DNA from: Chitinophaga oryziterrae
GTDB lineage: Bacteria; Bacteroidota; Bacteroidia; Chitinophagales; Chitinophagaceae
Direction of reading: 5' to 3'
DNA: 64,000 nucleotides
NCBI RefSeq assembly: GCF_009758125.1
Contig: NZ_WRXO01000008.1
Coordinates: 186,001-250,000, forward strand
Shown: one piece after another, positions 17,273 through 24,638 of the stretch
Position numbering within the stretch: the stretch's first letter is position 1
Layout: each line of letters begins with the position of its first letter
Notes under the pieces: model-generated
Seen by the model: the letters and a program-made list of their open reading frames with translations, nothing else
The model's database searches: none
What the model was told of the DNA's origin: nothing
Position numbers and translations under genes: made by a program

Positions 17273-17752
17273 TCAAACCTCAAACAGCTCTGACATAGCG
17301 GATACCAGGAACTTTTCCTTACGCGGTGTTAATGGTACACGATATACCGGGTACTTGCTTTTGTTTATTAAACCAGCCGGATTATAGCTGTCTTTACCTG
17401 CTAACCGGAATTCTTCTGTATCAGGACATACGATGATATCTATGTTCTGATATTGCAGAAAGTTCCTGAATACAGCGCTGGTATTACCGAACAGAAATTC
17501 CGTTTTTAATAATTGTATGTTCGATGCATATTTATTTCTAATGATTTCACAGGCGTCTTTATAGTCTTCTGTGATCAGGTCCTGATGGGCCGATCTGCGG
17601 GAAAGCATCATCAGGTCTGTAATAGATGTAGGCATGCGCAGTGCGTGCATCATTACGATAGTAATTTTCTCATTACCGAACTTCTCTATAACGCTATGTA
17701 TTACACGAAGTGACCGGATAGAAAAATCTGTAGGAATCAATACATGTTTCAT
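17273..17752 (-). CDS. Universal stress protein (UspA) family protein
   Basis: A 159-residue single-domain protein. The N-terminus MKHVLIPTDFSIRSLRVI and the strand IDIIVCPDTEEF fit the UspA alpha/beta fold. The ATP-binding motif of the ATP-type Usp proteins (G-2x-G-9x-G-S/T) is not visible, so it is probably the non-nucleotide type or a divergent member. The ATG at 17752 is fixed by the family start and by a TAGCTTTG -7 box at 17771-17778. The bestrophin-like gene follows 24 bases downstream. The family usually responds to stress or starvation; no specific partner can be read here. Confidence 0.85.
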   Translation of the reverse strand: MKHVLIPTDFSIRSLRVIHSVIEKFGNEKITIVMMHALRMPTSITDLMMLSRRSAHQDLITEDYKDACEIIRNKYASNIQLLKTEFLFGNTSAVFRNFLQYQNIDIIVCPDTEEFRLAGKDSYNPAGLINKSKYPVYRVPLTPRKEKFLVSAMSELFEV

Positions 17753-17770
17753 ATGCCTTGTTTTATAACA

Positions 17771-17778
17771 CAAAGCTA
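17771..17778 (-). promoter_or_regulatory. -7 box for the UspA-like gene
   Basis: TAGCTTTG on the minus strand matches TAnnTTTG, 18 bases before the ATG at 17752. Confidence 0.6.
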
Positions 17779-17911
17779 CCGGCACGAGGTTAGTAAGCCG
17801 TAAGGATGGGATAAAAAAGGGGTAAAAATGTGGTAAGAATCCGGTAAGAAACAGTGGTTATATAAGACAGTATTAGATTTAATGCTCTGAGTAGTCTGTC
17901 AGTTTGATTAT

Positions 17912-18061
17912 ATAATCTTCGCGCCAGATGTTGTTGATCGATAAATACACCTTATCTGACGTGAATATCAGGTGAAGCCAAATTGAAATACAAATCCTGA
18001 ACCCATATTCCAAAGCTAAATCAGGGAACTAAACAGTGTATTTATCGATCAACAACATCTG
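17912..18061. repeat. MITE-like palindromic element, copy 1
   Basis: Perfect 26-bp terminal inverted repeats at 17925-17950 and 18036-18061 (ends CAGATGTTGTTGATCG...) enclose an 85-base centre. The unit shared with copy 2 (53288-53446, opposite orientation) also includes 13 bases outside the left arm, ATAATCTTCGCGC (17912-17924). The centres agree almost base for base, apart from an 8-9 base insertion near one arm in copy 2. There is no open frame inside. In this copy only, a weaker pairing extends further out (CAGTTTGA at 17900-17907 against TCAAACTG after 18070). This looks like a non-autonomous mobile element or a structured repeat; no target-site duplication could be fixed. Confidence 0.8.
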
Positions 18062-18088
18062 TTATAACATTCAAACTGAGTCACTACC

Positions 18089-19465
18089 CTATTCCGTACT
18101 AGTTGGAAGAGTTATCCTGATTTCTGTCCCCTCGTCCTGCTGGCTGTTTACGACCATATTCCCCCCGTGCAGGCGAATGATATTACGGGCCAATGGCAGT
18201 CCGATGCCATAGCCTTTATACCGGCCGGTATTAGAGGCCCGGAAAAACGGTTCATAAATAAAGGGGAGGTCCTGGGCAGGGATACCTATCCCGTTATCCT
18301 TTATAATAATCACATTGCTTTTGTCTGTAGCCGCCAGCGCAATATAGGCAGGACGGTTATCTGAGTACTTACAGGCATTCTGCACAATATTACTCAGCGC
18401 CAGTTGCAGCAACTGGGCATTCCCTTTTATAAAGAGTTTGTCTTCATCTTCCGGTAACATGGTATAATCTATTTCTACTTTGTTATCCGGGTTGATACGG
18501 TCGATAGTATTCTTTACGCTGAAGATCAGTTCATCGGTACGGATTTTTTCAAACTGCTGGCGCTTGCCATCAAAGCCTGTCTGAGCAAGGTTTAACAGGC
18601 TCCTGGTGATATGTTCCAATCTATCCGCTTCATGCAGGATAACCTGTAATGACTGGCGGTATTCTTCTTCCGGGCGTTGTTTGTTAAGTGCCAGTTCAGC
18701 TTCTCCAATGATAGCTGTGAGCGGAGTTCCCAGTTCATGAGAGGCATTACTGACGAAGTTATTCTGTGTTTCGAAGGCGGTTTCCAGGCGGTCCAGCATG
18801 TTGTTGAATGTCTGGGCCAGTTCGCTCATCTCGTCATCACTGCTCGGAGCGTTCAAGCGCAGGTGCAGATTATGTGCGCGGATGTTCTTTACCTGGGAAG
18901 TGATCTGCCTGACAGGTTGCAGGATGTAACGGGAGAAGAACAGGCCGGCAGTAACTATGCCTACGGCCGCGATAGCAAGGCACAAGATCAGCACTTTACG
19001 CAGGTCTTCCAGGTATTGGGAACCGTAGTCGTTACGGGCGGAAACGATCACGATATAAGGTGTTTGATCATTTACGTAACGGACGCCTTCGTAGAAAGTA
19101 TCTTCATACCGGTGTGTAGCTTTGCCAGCAGCCAGTACCTGGCGATAGAATGAAGCCGGAAGATGCTTTAATGAAGGCGATGTTAATAGTTTATTATCTG
19201 CCGGGATCTTTAAAGAGCTGTCTGCTTTAAGGAAATATTCCCGTTCGTGAGGCAGGCGTTCCAGGTGTTCTTCCCTGATCTGTGAATAAGCTTTATCCTT
19301 TGTAAAAGCAGCCCTGGCTGCTATATATGCCCTTATTTCCAGCCGTTTGTAGAAGTCGTCAAAGGAATGCCTGTTAGTGAGCAAATAGGCAAATGTGGCC
19401 ATTAAAAGTATAATAGACACCGTGAGTACGGTAAACAGGATCAATATCTTATAACGGATCTTCAT
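18089..19465 (-). CDS. Two-component sensor histidine kinase (HAMP type)
   Basis: Membrane sensor kinase of 458 residues. One helix lies at about 6-28, a periplasmic sensor domain of about 130 residues follows, and a second helix spans about 162-186. Then come a HAMP linker (ILQPVRQITSQVKNI; 189-240), the HisKA box NASHELGTPLTAI (H243), the N box (SNIVQNACKYSD), G1 IKDNGIGIP and G2 KGYGIGLPLARNI. All kinase residues are intact. The order and 4-base overlap with the upstream response-regulator gene (stop/start ATGA type) show a regulator-kinase operon. The signal is unknown; the layout resembles CusS/ArlS-like kinases. Confidence 0.95.
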   Translation of the reverse strand: MKIRYKILILFTVLTVSIILLMATFAYLLTNRHSFDDFYKRLEIRAYIAARAAFTKDKAYSQIREEHLERLPHEREYFLKADSSLKIPADNKLLTSPSLKHLPASFYRQVLAAGKATHRYEDTFYEGVRYVNDQTPYIVIVSARNDYGSQYLEDLRKVLILCLAIAAVGIVTAGLFFSRYILQPVRQITSQVKNIRAHNLHLRLNAPSSDDEMSELAQTFNNMLDRLETAFETQNNFVSNASHELGTPLTAIIGEAELALNKQRPEEEYRQSLQVILHEADRLEHITRSLLNLAQTGFDGKRQQFEKIRTDELIFSVKNTIDRINPDNKVEIDYTMLPEDEDKLFIKGNAQLLQLALSNIVQNACKYSDNRPAYIALAATDKSNVIIIKDNGIGIPAQDLPFIYEPFFRASNTGRYKGYGIGLPLARNIIRLHGGNMVVNSQQDEGTEIRITLPTSTE

Positions 19466-20145
19466 TCTTCTTCTTTCAGCATATAACCCATCCCTACTAC
19501 CGTCTGGATGAGTGCAGGTTGTGATTTGCGGTTTACCTTCTTACGCAGGTAATTTACATATACGTCCACAACTTTCGTATTCATATTAAAATCCACTCCC
19601 CATACATTCTCCAGGATTTCCATGCGGGATAATACCCTGCGTGGGTTCCTCATCATATATTCCAGCAGCCGGTATTCCGTAGCAGTAAGGGCAATCGTCT
19701 CATCATATCGGCTGGCACTTTTGGTGTTCAGGTCAAGTTCCAGGTCCGCTATCTTCAAGATACTGGCAGCCGCAGGCGTAGCCTCCGGTTGCCTCCTCAG
19801 CAGGGAACGTATGCGCGCCAGTAACTCAGCCTGTTTGAAAGGTTTTACCAGGTAATCGTCCGCACCACTATCCAGGCCCGTGACCACATTTTCTGTAGAG
19901 CCCAGCGCGGTGAGCATTAGGATAGGCGTAGTATTCTGCTGTTTACGCAATTGTTTACAAACAGCAATGCCATTCATGCCCGGCAGCATCACATCCAGGA
20001 TGATCAGCTGGAAAGTATTGTCGGTAGCCATCTCCAGCCCCGACTGCCCGTCAAGGGCCACACTCACATCATATCCTGCTTCTGTAAGGTATCGCCGGAT
20101 GAAGGATACTACAGATGGCTCATCTTCTATCAGTAAAAGTTTCAT
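19462..20145 (-). CDS. OmpR-family response regulator, partner of the adjacent kinase
   Basis: DNA-binding response regulator of 227 residues: an N-terminal receiver with the acidic pair E8/D9, phospho-acceptor D51 (LIILDVMLPGMNG), T/A switch region LMLTALGS and K-P (ADDYLVKPF), then an OmpR/PhoB winged helix with VVDVYVNYLRKKV and IQTVVGMGYML. Two ATG codons are possible, at 20151 and 20145; MKLLLIEDE is the usual regulator start, so 20145 is given. It overlaps the kinase gene by 4 bases and should be co-translated with it. A weak hairpin separates it from the next regulator upstream. Confidence 0.94.
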   Translation of the reverse strand: MKLLLIEDEPSVVSFIRRYLTEAGYDVSVALDGQSGLEMATDNTFQLIILDVMLPGMNGIAVCKQLRKQQNTTPILMLTALGSTENVVTGLDSGADDYLVKPFKQAELLARIRSLLRRQPEATPAAASILKIADLELDLNTKSASRYDETIALTATEYRLLEYMMRNPRRVLSRMEILENVWGVDFNMNTKVVDVYVNYLRKKVNRKSQPALIQTVVGMGYMLKEEE

Positions 20146-20166
20146 CTGCATGGCTATAAATGCAAA

Positions 20167-20194
20167 GCTCCTGACAATTTTCTTCGCCAGGAGC
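20167..20194 (-). terminator. Weak terminator-like hairpin between two regulator genes
   Basis: A 7-bp stem (GCTCCTG with CAGGAGC) and 14-base loop, with only a TTT tail on the minus strand. It lies after the RprY-like regulator gene (ends 20215) and before the next regulator gene. Confidence 0.45.
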
Positions 20195-20214
20195 CTCTTT
20201 ATGATAAATAAGTT

Positions 20215-20922
20215 CTATTCTTTTACAACGAGCCGGAAACCGTTACCGTGGATGTTCACGATCTCGATATTGGTATCTTCTTTCAGATACTTACGCAGCT
20301 TCGCAATGTATACGTCCATACTGCGTCCGTTGAAATAGGTATCACTGCCCCATATTTTCTTGAGGGCCAGTTCACGCGGCAGGAGGTCGTTCTTGTGCTC
20401 GCAGAGCATGCGTAACAACTCGTTCTCTTTGGGAGAAAGTGTATGTGTTTCGCCTTCTTTTGCCAGGGTACGCAGACGGGCATTGAATTCGTACCTGCCT
20501 ATTTTAAATTCATGGATATCTTCTTCTTTGCTGTTCAGCTCCTGGTTACGTTTCAGGATAGCTTTGATTTTCAGCAACAGTAATTCGCTGTCGAATGGTT
20601 TCGCGATGTAATCATCTGCCCCTAATTTATATCCCTGAATGATATCTTCTTTCATTGTTTTAGCAGACAGGAAGAAGAGGGGAATATCAGGATCTACGTC
20701 GCGGATCTCTTCTGCCAGTTTAAAACCATCCATATTAGGCATCATAATGTCCAGCAGGCAAATATCAAATTTCTCTCTTCTGAATGCGGCCAGGGCCAGG
20801 ATACCATCACGGCAGAGTTCTACCTCGTAGTCATTCAGTTCAAGATAATTTTTCAGTACCATACCCAGGTTGGTATCATCTTCGGCCAGTAATATTTTTG
20901 GTTTACGATCTTCCATATTCAT
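20215..20922 (-). CDS. Orphan RprY-like response regulator (OmpR family)
   Basis: A 235-residue OmpR-type regulator. The receiver has D15/D16-type acidic residues (AEDDTNLG), the phospho-acceptor in CLLDIMMPNMDG (D56 counted from MEDRKPK) and ADDYIAKPF. The winged helix ends in GRSMDVYIAKLRKYL and IHGNGFRLVVKE, which resembles Bacteroides RprY from memory. No kinase gene is adjacent: the next upstream gene is DUF3108 and the regulator-kinase pair downstream has its own regulator. A TATATTTG box at 20942-20949 gives it its own promoter. A close relative lies at 23530-24237. ATG codons at 20922 and 20916 are both possible. Confidence 0.92.
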   Translation of the reverse strand: MNMEDRKPKILLAEDDTNLGMVLKNYLELNDYEVELCRDGILALAAFRREKFDICLLDIMMPNMDGFKLAEEIRDVDPDIPLFFLSAKTMKEDIIQGYKLGADDYIAKPFDSELLLLKIKAILKRNQELNSKEEDIHEFKIGRYEFNARLRTLAKEGETHTLSPKENELLRMLCEHKNDLLPRELALKKIWGSDTYFNGRSMDVYIAKLRKYLKEDTNIEIVNIHGNGFRLVVKE

Positions 20923-20941
20923 TAAAGTATTAATGTAGAAA

Positions 20942-20949
20942 CAAATATA
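20942..20949 (-). promoter_or_regulatory. -7 box for the RprY-like regulator
   Basis: TATATTTG on the minus strand matches TAnnTTTG, 19 bases before the ATG at 20922. Confidence 0.6.
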
Positions 20950-20997
20950 GTCTGTCCATTGTTCATAGAACGTTAAGATAAGACTAAAGTCCGGTCG

Positions 20998-21786
20998 TTA
21001 CTTACTAATGAGCGAGGTAAAGTTATAGCGCAGGTTCTTATAATCCACCATATCTACCTTGATGCTGCCAACGGAAATAGGGCTGTCAATACGCAGAGGC
21101 ACCTTATTACCATCATCACTCACCCATACGGTCATTTTTTCTCCACCTTCAAACATAGTACCCTTTATCAGCAGTGGCATAAATTTGATAGCACGAAACT
21201 TACCAAATTTGGTTTCCACTGTTTCCTTACCGACGTAGCGGATGTAGATATTGTAGACCTTATCATCCAGGAACATGTTGAAAGGAATCTTATCGCCGGG
21301 TTTATATTTATCGAAATTGATATTACGGGCATAGTAGATGGCACTGATCACGTCCTGCGTACAGGGAGGGACTTTGAAAGTACCGTTGGTACTGGTAGCC
21401 GTCCCCTGCGGGGCATTGAAGGTAACATTGTTATAGAATTTATAGCCGCCCTCGTCCACGTTGCGCAGAAAGTGAAGGGGCAGCATGGTGGCCGTATCTA
21501 TAAAGCTCTCGTACTTGTCGCGTACTTTGAAGAACCAGTCGTAGGTGCGAAAGGTTTTGCCGTTACCGGTAACGTGGTATACGTCTTTACCGTTCAGCTT
21601 TTCCAGCTGGCAGGTGAACACAGCTTCACCGGCTCCTACGAAGAGTCTTCCGAGGTTGTAGTATACTTTGAAGGTGATGTTCTCACCAGCCCTGAAGCTG
21701 GTGTTGTTAATACCGCAAAATTCTGTTTGTGCAATTACAGGGCGGATCATGGCCAGACTGAGTACGATGAGTAAAATAAACCTCAT
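20998..21786 (-). CDS. Secreted DUF3108 domain protein
   Basis: A 262-residue exported protein: a signal peptide (MRFILLIVLSLAMIRPVIAQ) followed by a DUF3108 domain. The domain is recognised from FRAGENITFKVYYNLGRLFVGAGEA, the DWFFKVRDKYESFID block and WVSDDGNKVPLRIDSPISVGSIKVDM near the C-terminus. DUF3108 is thought to form a lipocalin-like or beta-rich periplasmic domain; no enzymatic role is known. It starts nine bases after the stop codon of the flippase-like gene, so the two are very likely one operon and may work on the same envelope component (inference). Confidence 0.87.
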   Translation of the reverse strand: MRFILLIVLSLAMIRPVIAQTEFCGINNTSFRAGENITFKVYYNLGRLFVGAGEAVFTCQLEKLNGKDVYHVTGNGKTFRTYDWFFKVRDKYESFIDTATMLPLHFLRNVDEGGYKFYNNVTFNAPQGTATSTNGTFKVPPCTQDVISAIYYARNINFDKYKPGDKIPFNMFLDDKVYNIYIRYVGKETVETKFGKFRAIKFMPLLIKGTMFEGGEKMTVWVSDDGNKVPLRIDSPISVGSIKVDMVDYKNLRYNFTSLISK

Positions 21787-21795
21787 TGGTGAAAG

Positions 21796-22743
21796 CTATT
21801 TTTCCTTAAAAATCTTAATTCCCAGTAACAACACACTGCCAAGTATAGCGGGCAGTAACAGATTAATACACCAGATACCTACGGTGGCAGCAATGATGGC
21901 AGGACTATTGGCACTAAGTAAACCCATAAAGTATAGACTCACCTTACCACGGAGACCCAGTTCTGCAATGGCTATCGTGGGCACCAGTGCCATAACAAGG
22001 TAAATGACCGCATTCATCAAAAACCCTTGCCACCAATGCATTTCCACGCCCAGAGAATCTAGCAAAATCAAATACTGTGCCGAGAAGACCATGTATCTAC
22101 AGGCAGAAAGCAGTAATAAACGTTCGAGGTCTCCGGCGGAGTAACGAACAATGATCTGTATGAACACTCTGGCTTTTCTTAGAAACGGGATCTTTTCAAA
22201 TATAGCCACAATGATCTGTAACCGAAAATATAACAATATGATCAGTACGCAAATAACTGTCAGTACTCCCAGCAGGATTTTTTCCCAGAAGCCGGAGGAA
22301 AAATGGTTGTCTCCCTTTACCAGCGTGAATTTGCTGATATAGTACATCAATCCAATTAACCCAAAGATAATAGTGACGATCAGCTGACTGAAACTGCCCA
22401 CCATAGTGGCGGCAATAGCCTTCAGCTTGCTGCGGTTGTTTTTGAGATAGAGTACGCGGCCTCCATACTCGCCAATACGGTTAGGGGTATTAATGGAGAA
22501 AGAAACTCCGGAAAGCACTGCGCTGAATGCACGCAGGAAAGATATTTTCTGCAGGGGTTTAACGAGCATCTGCCATTTGCGGGCTTCCAGCCCCCAGTTG
22601 AACAGCATTCCGATCAGCACTACTACCAGGGCTATTCCGCCTTTATTTCTAAGGGTGGAAAGCATCTGCCGCAAAGATGTCTGCAAGTCAGCTTTGGTTA
22701 ACACCTGGGTGTAGATGGAATAGGCTAACCAGGCAAAAAGCAC
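21796..22743 (-). CDS. Flippase-like / lysylphosphatidylglycerol synthase TM family protein
   Basis: A polytopic inner-membrane protein of the UPF0104/AglD-like family (the membrane part related to MprF). About eight helices are visible; family patterns include GVSFSINTPNRIGEYGGR and VPTIAIAELGLRGKVSL. The GTG at 22743 is the first standard start codon in frame, but the frame continues 18 codons further up to a stop codon at 22794-22792 and encodes LNKSTKIILNYLLGAVLFAW, which supplies the front half of the first helix. The only candidate start there is a CTG at 22788. A TATTTTTG box at 22804-22811 fits transcription starting just before it. The true start may therefore be 22788 (330 residues). 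It overlaps the ruvC promoter and forms an operon with DUF3108. Confidence 0.85.
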   Translation of the reverse strand: MLFAWLAYSIYTQVLTKADLQTSLRQMLSTLRNKGGIALVVVLIGMLFNWGLEARKWQMLVKPLQKISFLRAFSAVLSGVSFSINTPNRIGEYGGRVLYLKNNRSKLKAIAATMVGSFSQLIVTIIFGLIGLMYYISKFTLVKGDNHFSSGFWEKILLGVLTVICVLIILLYFRLQIIVAIFEKIPFLRKARVFIQIIVRYSAGDLERLLLLSACRYMVFSAQYLILLDSLGVEMHWWQGFLMNAVIYLVMALVPTIAIAELGLRGKVSLYFMGLLSANSPAIIAATVGIWCINLLLPAILGSVLLLGIKIFKEK

Positions 22744-22775
22744 TGCACCCAGCAGGTAATTGAGAATTATTTTGG

Positions 22776-22783
22776 TACTTTTG
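22776..22783 (+). promoter_or_regulatory. -7 box for ruvC
   Basis: TACTTTTG matches TAnnTTTG and lies 36 bases before the TTG at 22820. It rules out the upstream in-frame TTG at 22760 and lies inside the probable 5' end of the divergent flippase gene. Confidence 0.6.
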
Positions 22784-22803
22784 TTCAGACATCAAGATTT
22801 TGG

Positions 22804-22811
22804 CAAAAATA
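22804..22811 (-). promoter_or_regulatory. -7 box for the flippase-like gene
   Basis: TATTTTTG on the minus strand matches TAnnTTTG. A start site about seven bases downstream (near 22797) would leave an almost leaderless mRNA ahead of the CTG at 22788. The ruvC and flippase promoters face each other across about 30 bases and overlap. Confidence 0.55.
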
Positions 22812-22819
22812 AACTGTGG

Positions 22820-23380
22820 TTGGCAAACAAGGCAAAAATAATTCTGGGCATTGACCCCGGTACGCTGGTAATGGGCTACGGACTTATACTGGTAGAGGGT
22901 ACAAAGGCCAGCCTGTTGAAAATGGATGTATTGAAATTGTCCAAATATAAAGACCACTACGAAAGGCTGCAGTTAATACACGCCCGTGTACAAGAGCTGA
23001 TACAAACGCATAAACCGGTGTCCTGCGCTATTGAAGCCCCATTTTTTGGTAAAAACGTCCAAAGTATGCTGAAACTGGGAAGAGCCCAGGGTGTAGCCAT
23101 AGCGACGGCCATGCATGCAGGGGTACCGGTGACTGAGTATTCCCCCAAAAAGGTGAAGCAATCTATTACCGGCAATGGAAATGCAGATAAAGAGCAAATC
23201 TGGCAAATGTTACAAAGAATCCTCAATTTCCAGGAACGCCCTGATTATCTGGATGCTACGGATGCCCTGGCAGTGGCAGTCTGTCATTTTTTCCAGGAGT
23301 CAAGCGTGTTACCGGATACCAGTAAAGGCAAAGGATGGGAGCAGTTCCTGCAGAAGCACCCGGATAGAATAATTGGATAA
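22820..23380 (+). CDS. ruvC: Crossover junction endonuclease RuvC
   Basis: Dimeric Holliday-junction resolvase with an RNase-H fold. The 186-residue product has catalytic acidic residues in ILGIDPGT (Asp), CAIEAPFFG (Glu) and YLDATDALAVAVCH (two Asp), plus the KVKQSITGNGNADKEQIW block typical of RuvC. The start is taken as TTG at 22820 (then Ala-Asn-Lys-Ala-Lys), because no ATG exists, the family starts just before GIDPGT, and the -7 box at 22776-22783 excludes the more upstream TTG. A TTG start fits weak translation. It is divergent from the flippase-like gene. A 149-base gap without clear structure follows, apart from the short palindrome TTTACTTTGAAGTAAA. Confidence 0.95.
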   Translation: MANKAKIILGIDPGTLVMGYGLILVEGTKASLLKMDVLKLSKYKDHYERLQLIHARVQELIQTHKPVSCAIEAPFFGKNVQSMLKLGRAQGVAIATAMHAGVPVTEYSPKKVKQSITGNGNADKEQIWQMLQRILNFQERPDYLDATDALAVAVCHFFQESSVLPDTSKGKGWEQFLQKHPDRIIG

Positions 23381-23426
23381 TTCTTGTTTTAGAGCTTGCC
23401 GTTTTTCAAGAAGTTAATAAATTGCG

Positions 23427-23442
23427 TTTACTTTGAAGTAAA
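23427..23442. promoter_or_regulatory. Short palindrome upstream of the second RprY-like regulator
   Basis: TTTACTTTGAAGTAAA is a 7-bp inverted repeat with a 2-base centre, 88 bases upstream of the regulator's ATG. It could be an operator, and TACTTTG inside it is a near-match to a -7 box. Function is not shown. Confidence 0.3.
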
Positions 23443-23529
23443 TTCCTCATAATCGCTCCCAAAATAATGGTACACGGAGCTTTACACACCATAAAGTATG
23501 GTATTTGATTATAATCAGCATCACAAGCT

Positions 23530-24237
23530 ATGAAAGCAAGAATCCTATTGGTGGAAGATGATCAGAATGTTGGTGCGGTAACAAAGAAACGACTGGAAGA
23601 TGCGGGCTACGATGTAGTGCATAGCACAGACGGACAAATGGCCTGGGAGCAATTCCAGATGAGAACCTTTGACATATGTCTGCTGGATGTTGTAATGCCT
23701 AAGAAAGACGGGTTTACACTTGCGGAACAGATCAGGAGGAAAAATGATTTCATCCCCATCCTTTTCCTCACCTCAAAAGCGATGGACGAGGATAAGATCA
23801 AAGGTTTCAAAACAGGGGCTGATGATTATATCACCAAGCCTTTCAGTATGCAGGAGTTGTTACTGCGTATAGAAGTGTTCCTGAAAAGAAGCAAAAGCAC
23901 CACAGTCGTAACCACAGAAAAACGCACCCAATACAATATAGGCAAACTTACCTTTGACTATAATGACCTCATTCTGCGCGAAAAAAACGGAGAAGTATCC
24001 AGCACCCTCACTCAAAAAGAGGCCGATCTGCTGAAATACCTCTGCGATAACGCAAACAAGACACTCAAACGAGAAGAAATACTGTTTCATGTATGGGGCA
24101 AGGACGATTACTTCCTGGGCCGCAGCATGGACGTATTTATCACCAAACTCAGAAAGCATTTCAGAACAGATCCTGCAATAAAGCTGGAAACATTACACGG
24201 TGTGGGATTCCGCTTTAATATACCAGCGCAGATATGA
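23530..24237 (+). CDS. Second orphan RprY-like response regulator (OmpR family)
   Basis: A 235-residue OmpR-type regulator closely similar to the one at 20215-20922. Receiver: VEDDQNVG acidic pair, phospho-acceptor D53 in CLLDVVMPKKDG, LFLTSKAMDED and ADDYITKPF. DNA-binding domain: LTQKEADLLKYLCDNANK, then GRSMDVFITKLRKHF and LHGVGFRFNI. It most resembles Bacteroides RprY (from memory). No kinase is adjacent. Its last 23 bases overlap the 3' end of the convergent HIT gene, so the two messages are complementary at their ends. Confidence 0.92.
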   Translation: MKARILLVEDDQNVGAVTKKRLEDAGYDVVHSTDGQMAWEQFQMRTFDICLLDVVMPKKDGFTLAEQIRRKNDFIPILFLTSKAMDEDKIKGFKTGADDYITKPFSMQELLLRIEVFLKRSKSTTVVTTEKRTQYNIGKLTFDYNDLILREKNGEVSSTLTQKEADLLKYLCDNANKTLKREEILFHVWGKDDYFLGRSMDVFITKLRKHFRTDPAIKLETLHGVGFRFNIPAQI

Positions 24238-24610
24238 TCTGTGCCTGTATCTCTTCAAATTCACCTTTTGACAACTTTAGCTTAGGACGGGAAAAATTCA
24301 TGTCATCTGCCGTATTGATGGGTATCAGATGCATATGGGCATGCGGTACTTCCAGACCAATCACGCTTACACCTATACGATTACACGGAAAAGCTTTCTC
24401 TATTGCGTCAGCAATAGGCTTCGCAAACAATAGCCACTCTCCCAGCATATCATCCCTTACATCAAAGAATTTGTCTACTTCTTCCTTAGGCACTATCAAC
24501 GTATGCCCCTTCATCAGCGGTGATATGTCCAGGAATGCATAAAAACTGTCATTCTCCGCAATACGGTAGCTAGGTATCTCTCCTTTAATGATCTTACTGA
24601 AAACAGTCAT
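24215..24610 (-). CDS. HIT family nucleotide-binding protein
   Basis: A 131-residue histidine-triad protein of the HINT branch, which hydrolyses adenosine phosphoramidates and related nucleotides. The start MTVFSKIIKGEIPSYRIAEN and the block ISPLMKGHTLIVPKEEVD are typical of HINT proteins; the catalytic triad reads HAHMHLIPI (H-x-H-x-H). The physiological substrate is unknown. A TAACTTTG box at 24631-24638 precedes the ATG. A hairpin terminator separates it from greA upstream, and it overlaps the regulator gene tail to tail. Confidence 0.95.
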   Translation of the reverse strand: MTVFSKIIKGEIPSYRIAENDSFYAFLDISPLMKGHTLIVPKEEVDKFFDVRDDMLGEWLLFAKPIADAIEKAFPCNRIGVSVIGLEVPHAHMHLIPINTADDMNFSRPKLKLSKGEFEEIQAQIISALVY

Positions 24611-24630
24611 CGATTTGGGTTTAATGGGAA

Positions 24631-24638
24631 CAAAGTTA
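24631..24638 (-). promoter_or_regulatory. -7 box for the HIT gene
   Basis: TAACTTTG on the minus strand matches TAnnTTTG, 20 bases before the ATG, just after the greA terminator. Confidence 0.6.

Larger units (their letters stand above)
17753..18088. other. 336-base gap between the UspA-like gene and the histidine kinase
   Basis: It holds the UspA-like promoter (17771-17778), about 130 bases with no structure I can name, and the MITE-like element at 17912-18061. The element almost touches the 3' end of the kinase gene and could end its transcript. Confidence 0.6.

Noticed and set aside
22760..22819. Upstream TTG at 22760 as the ruvC start
   Set aside because: It lies upstream of the ruvC -7 box (22776-22783) and would add 20 residues that the RuvC family does not have.
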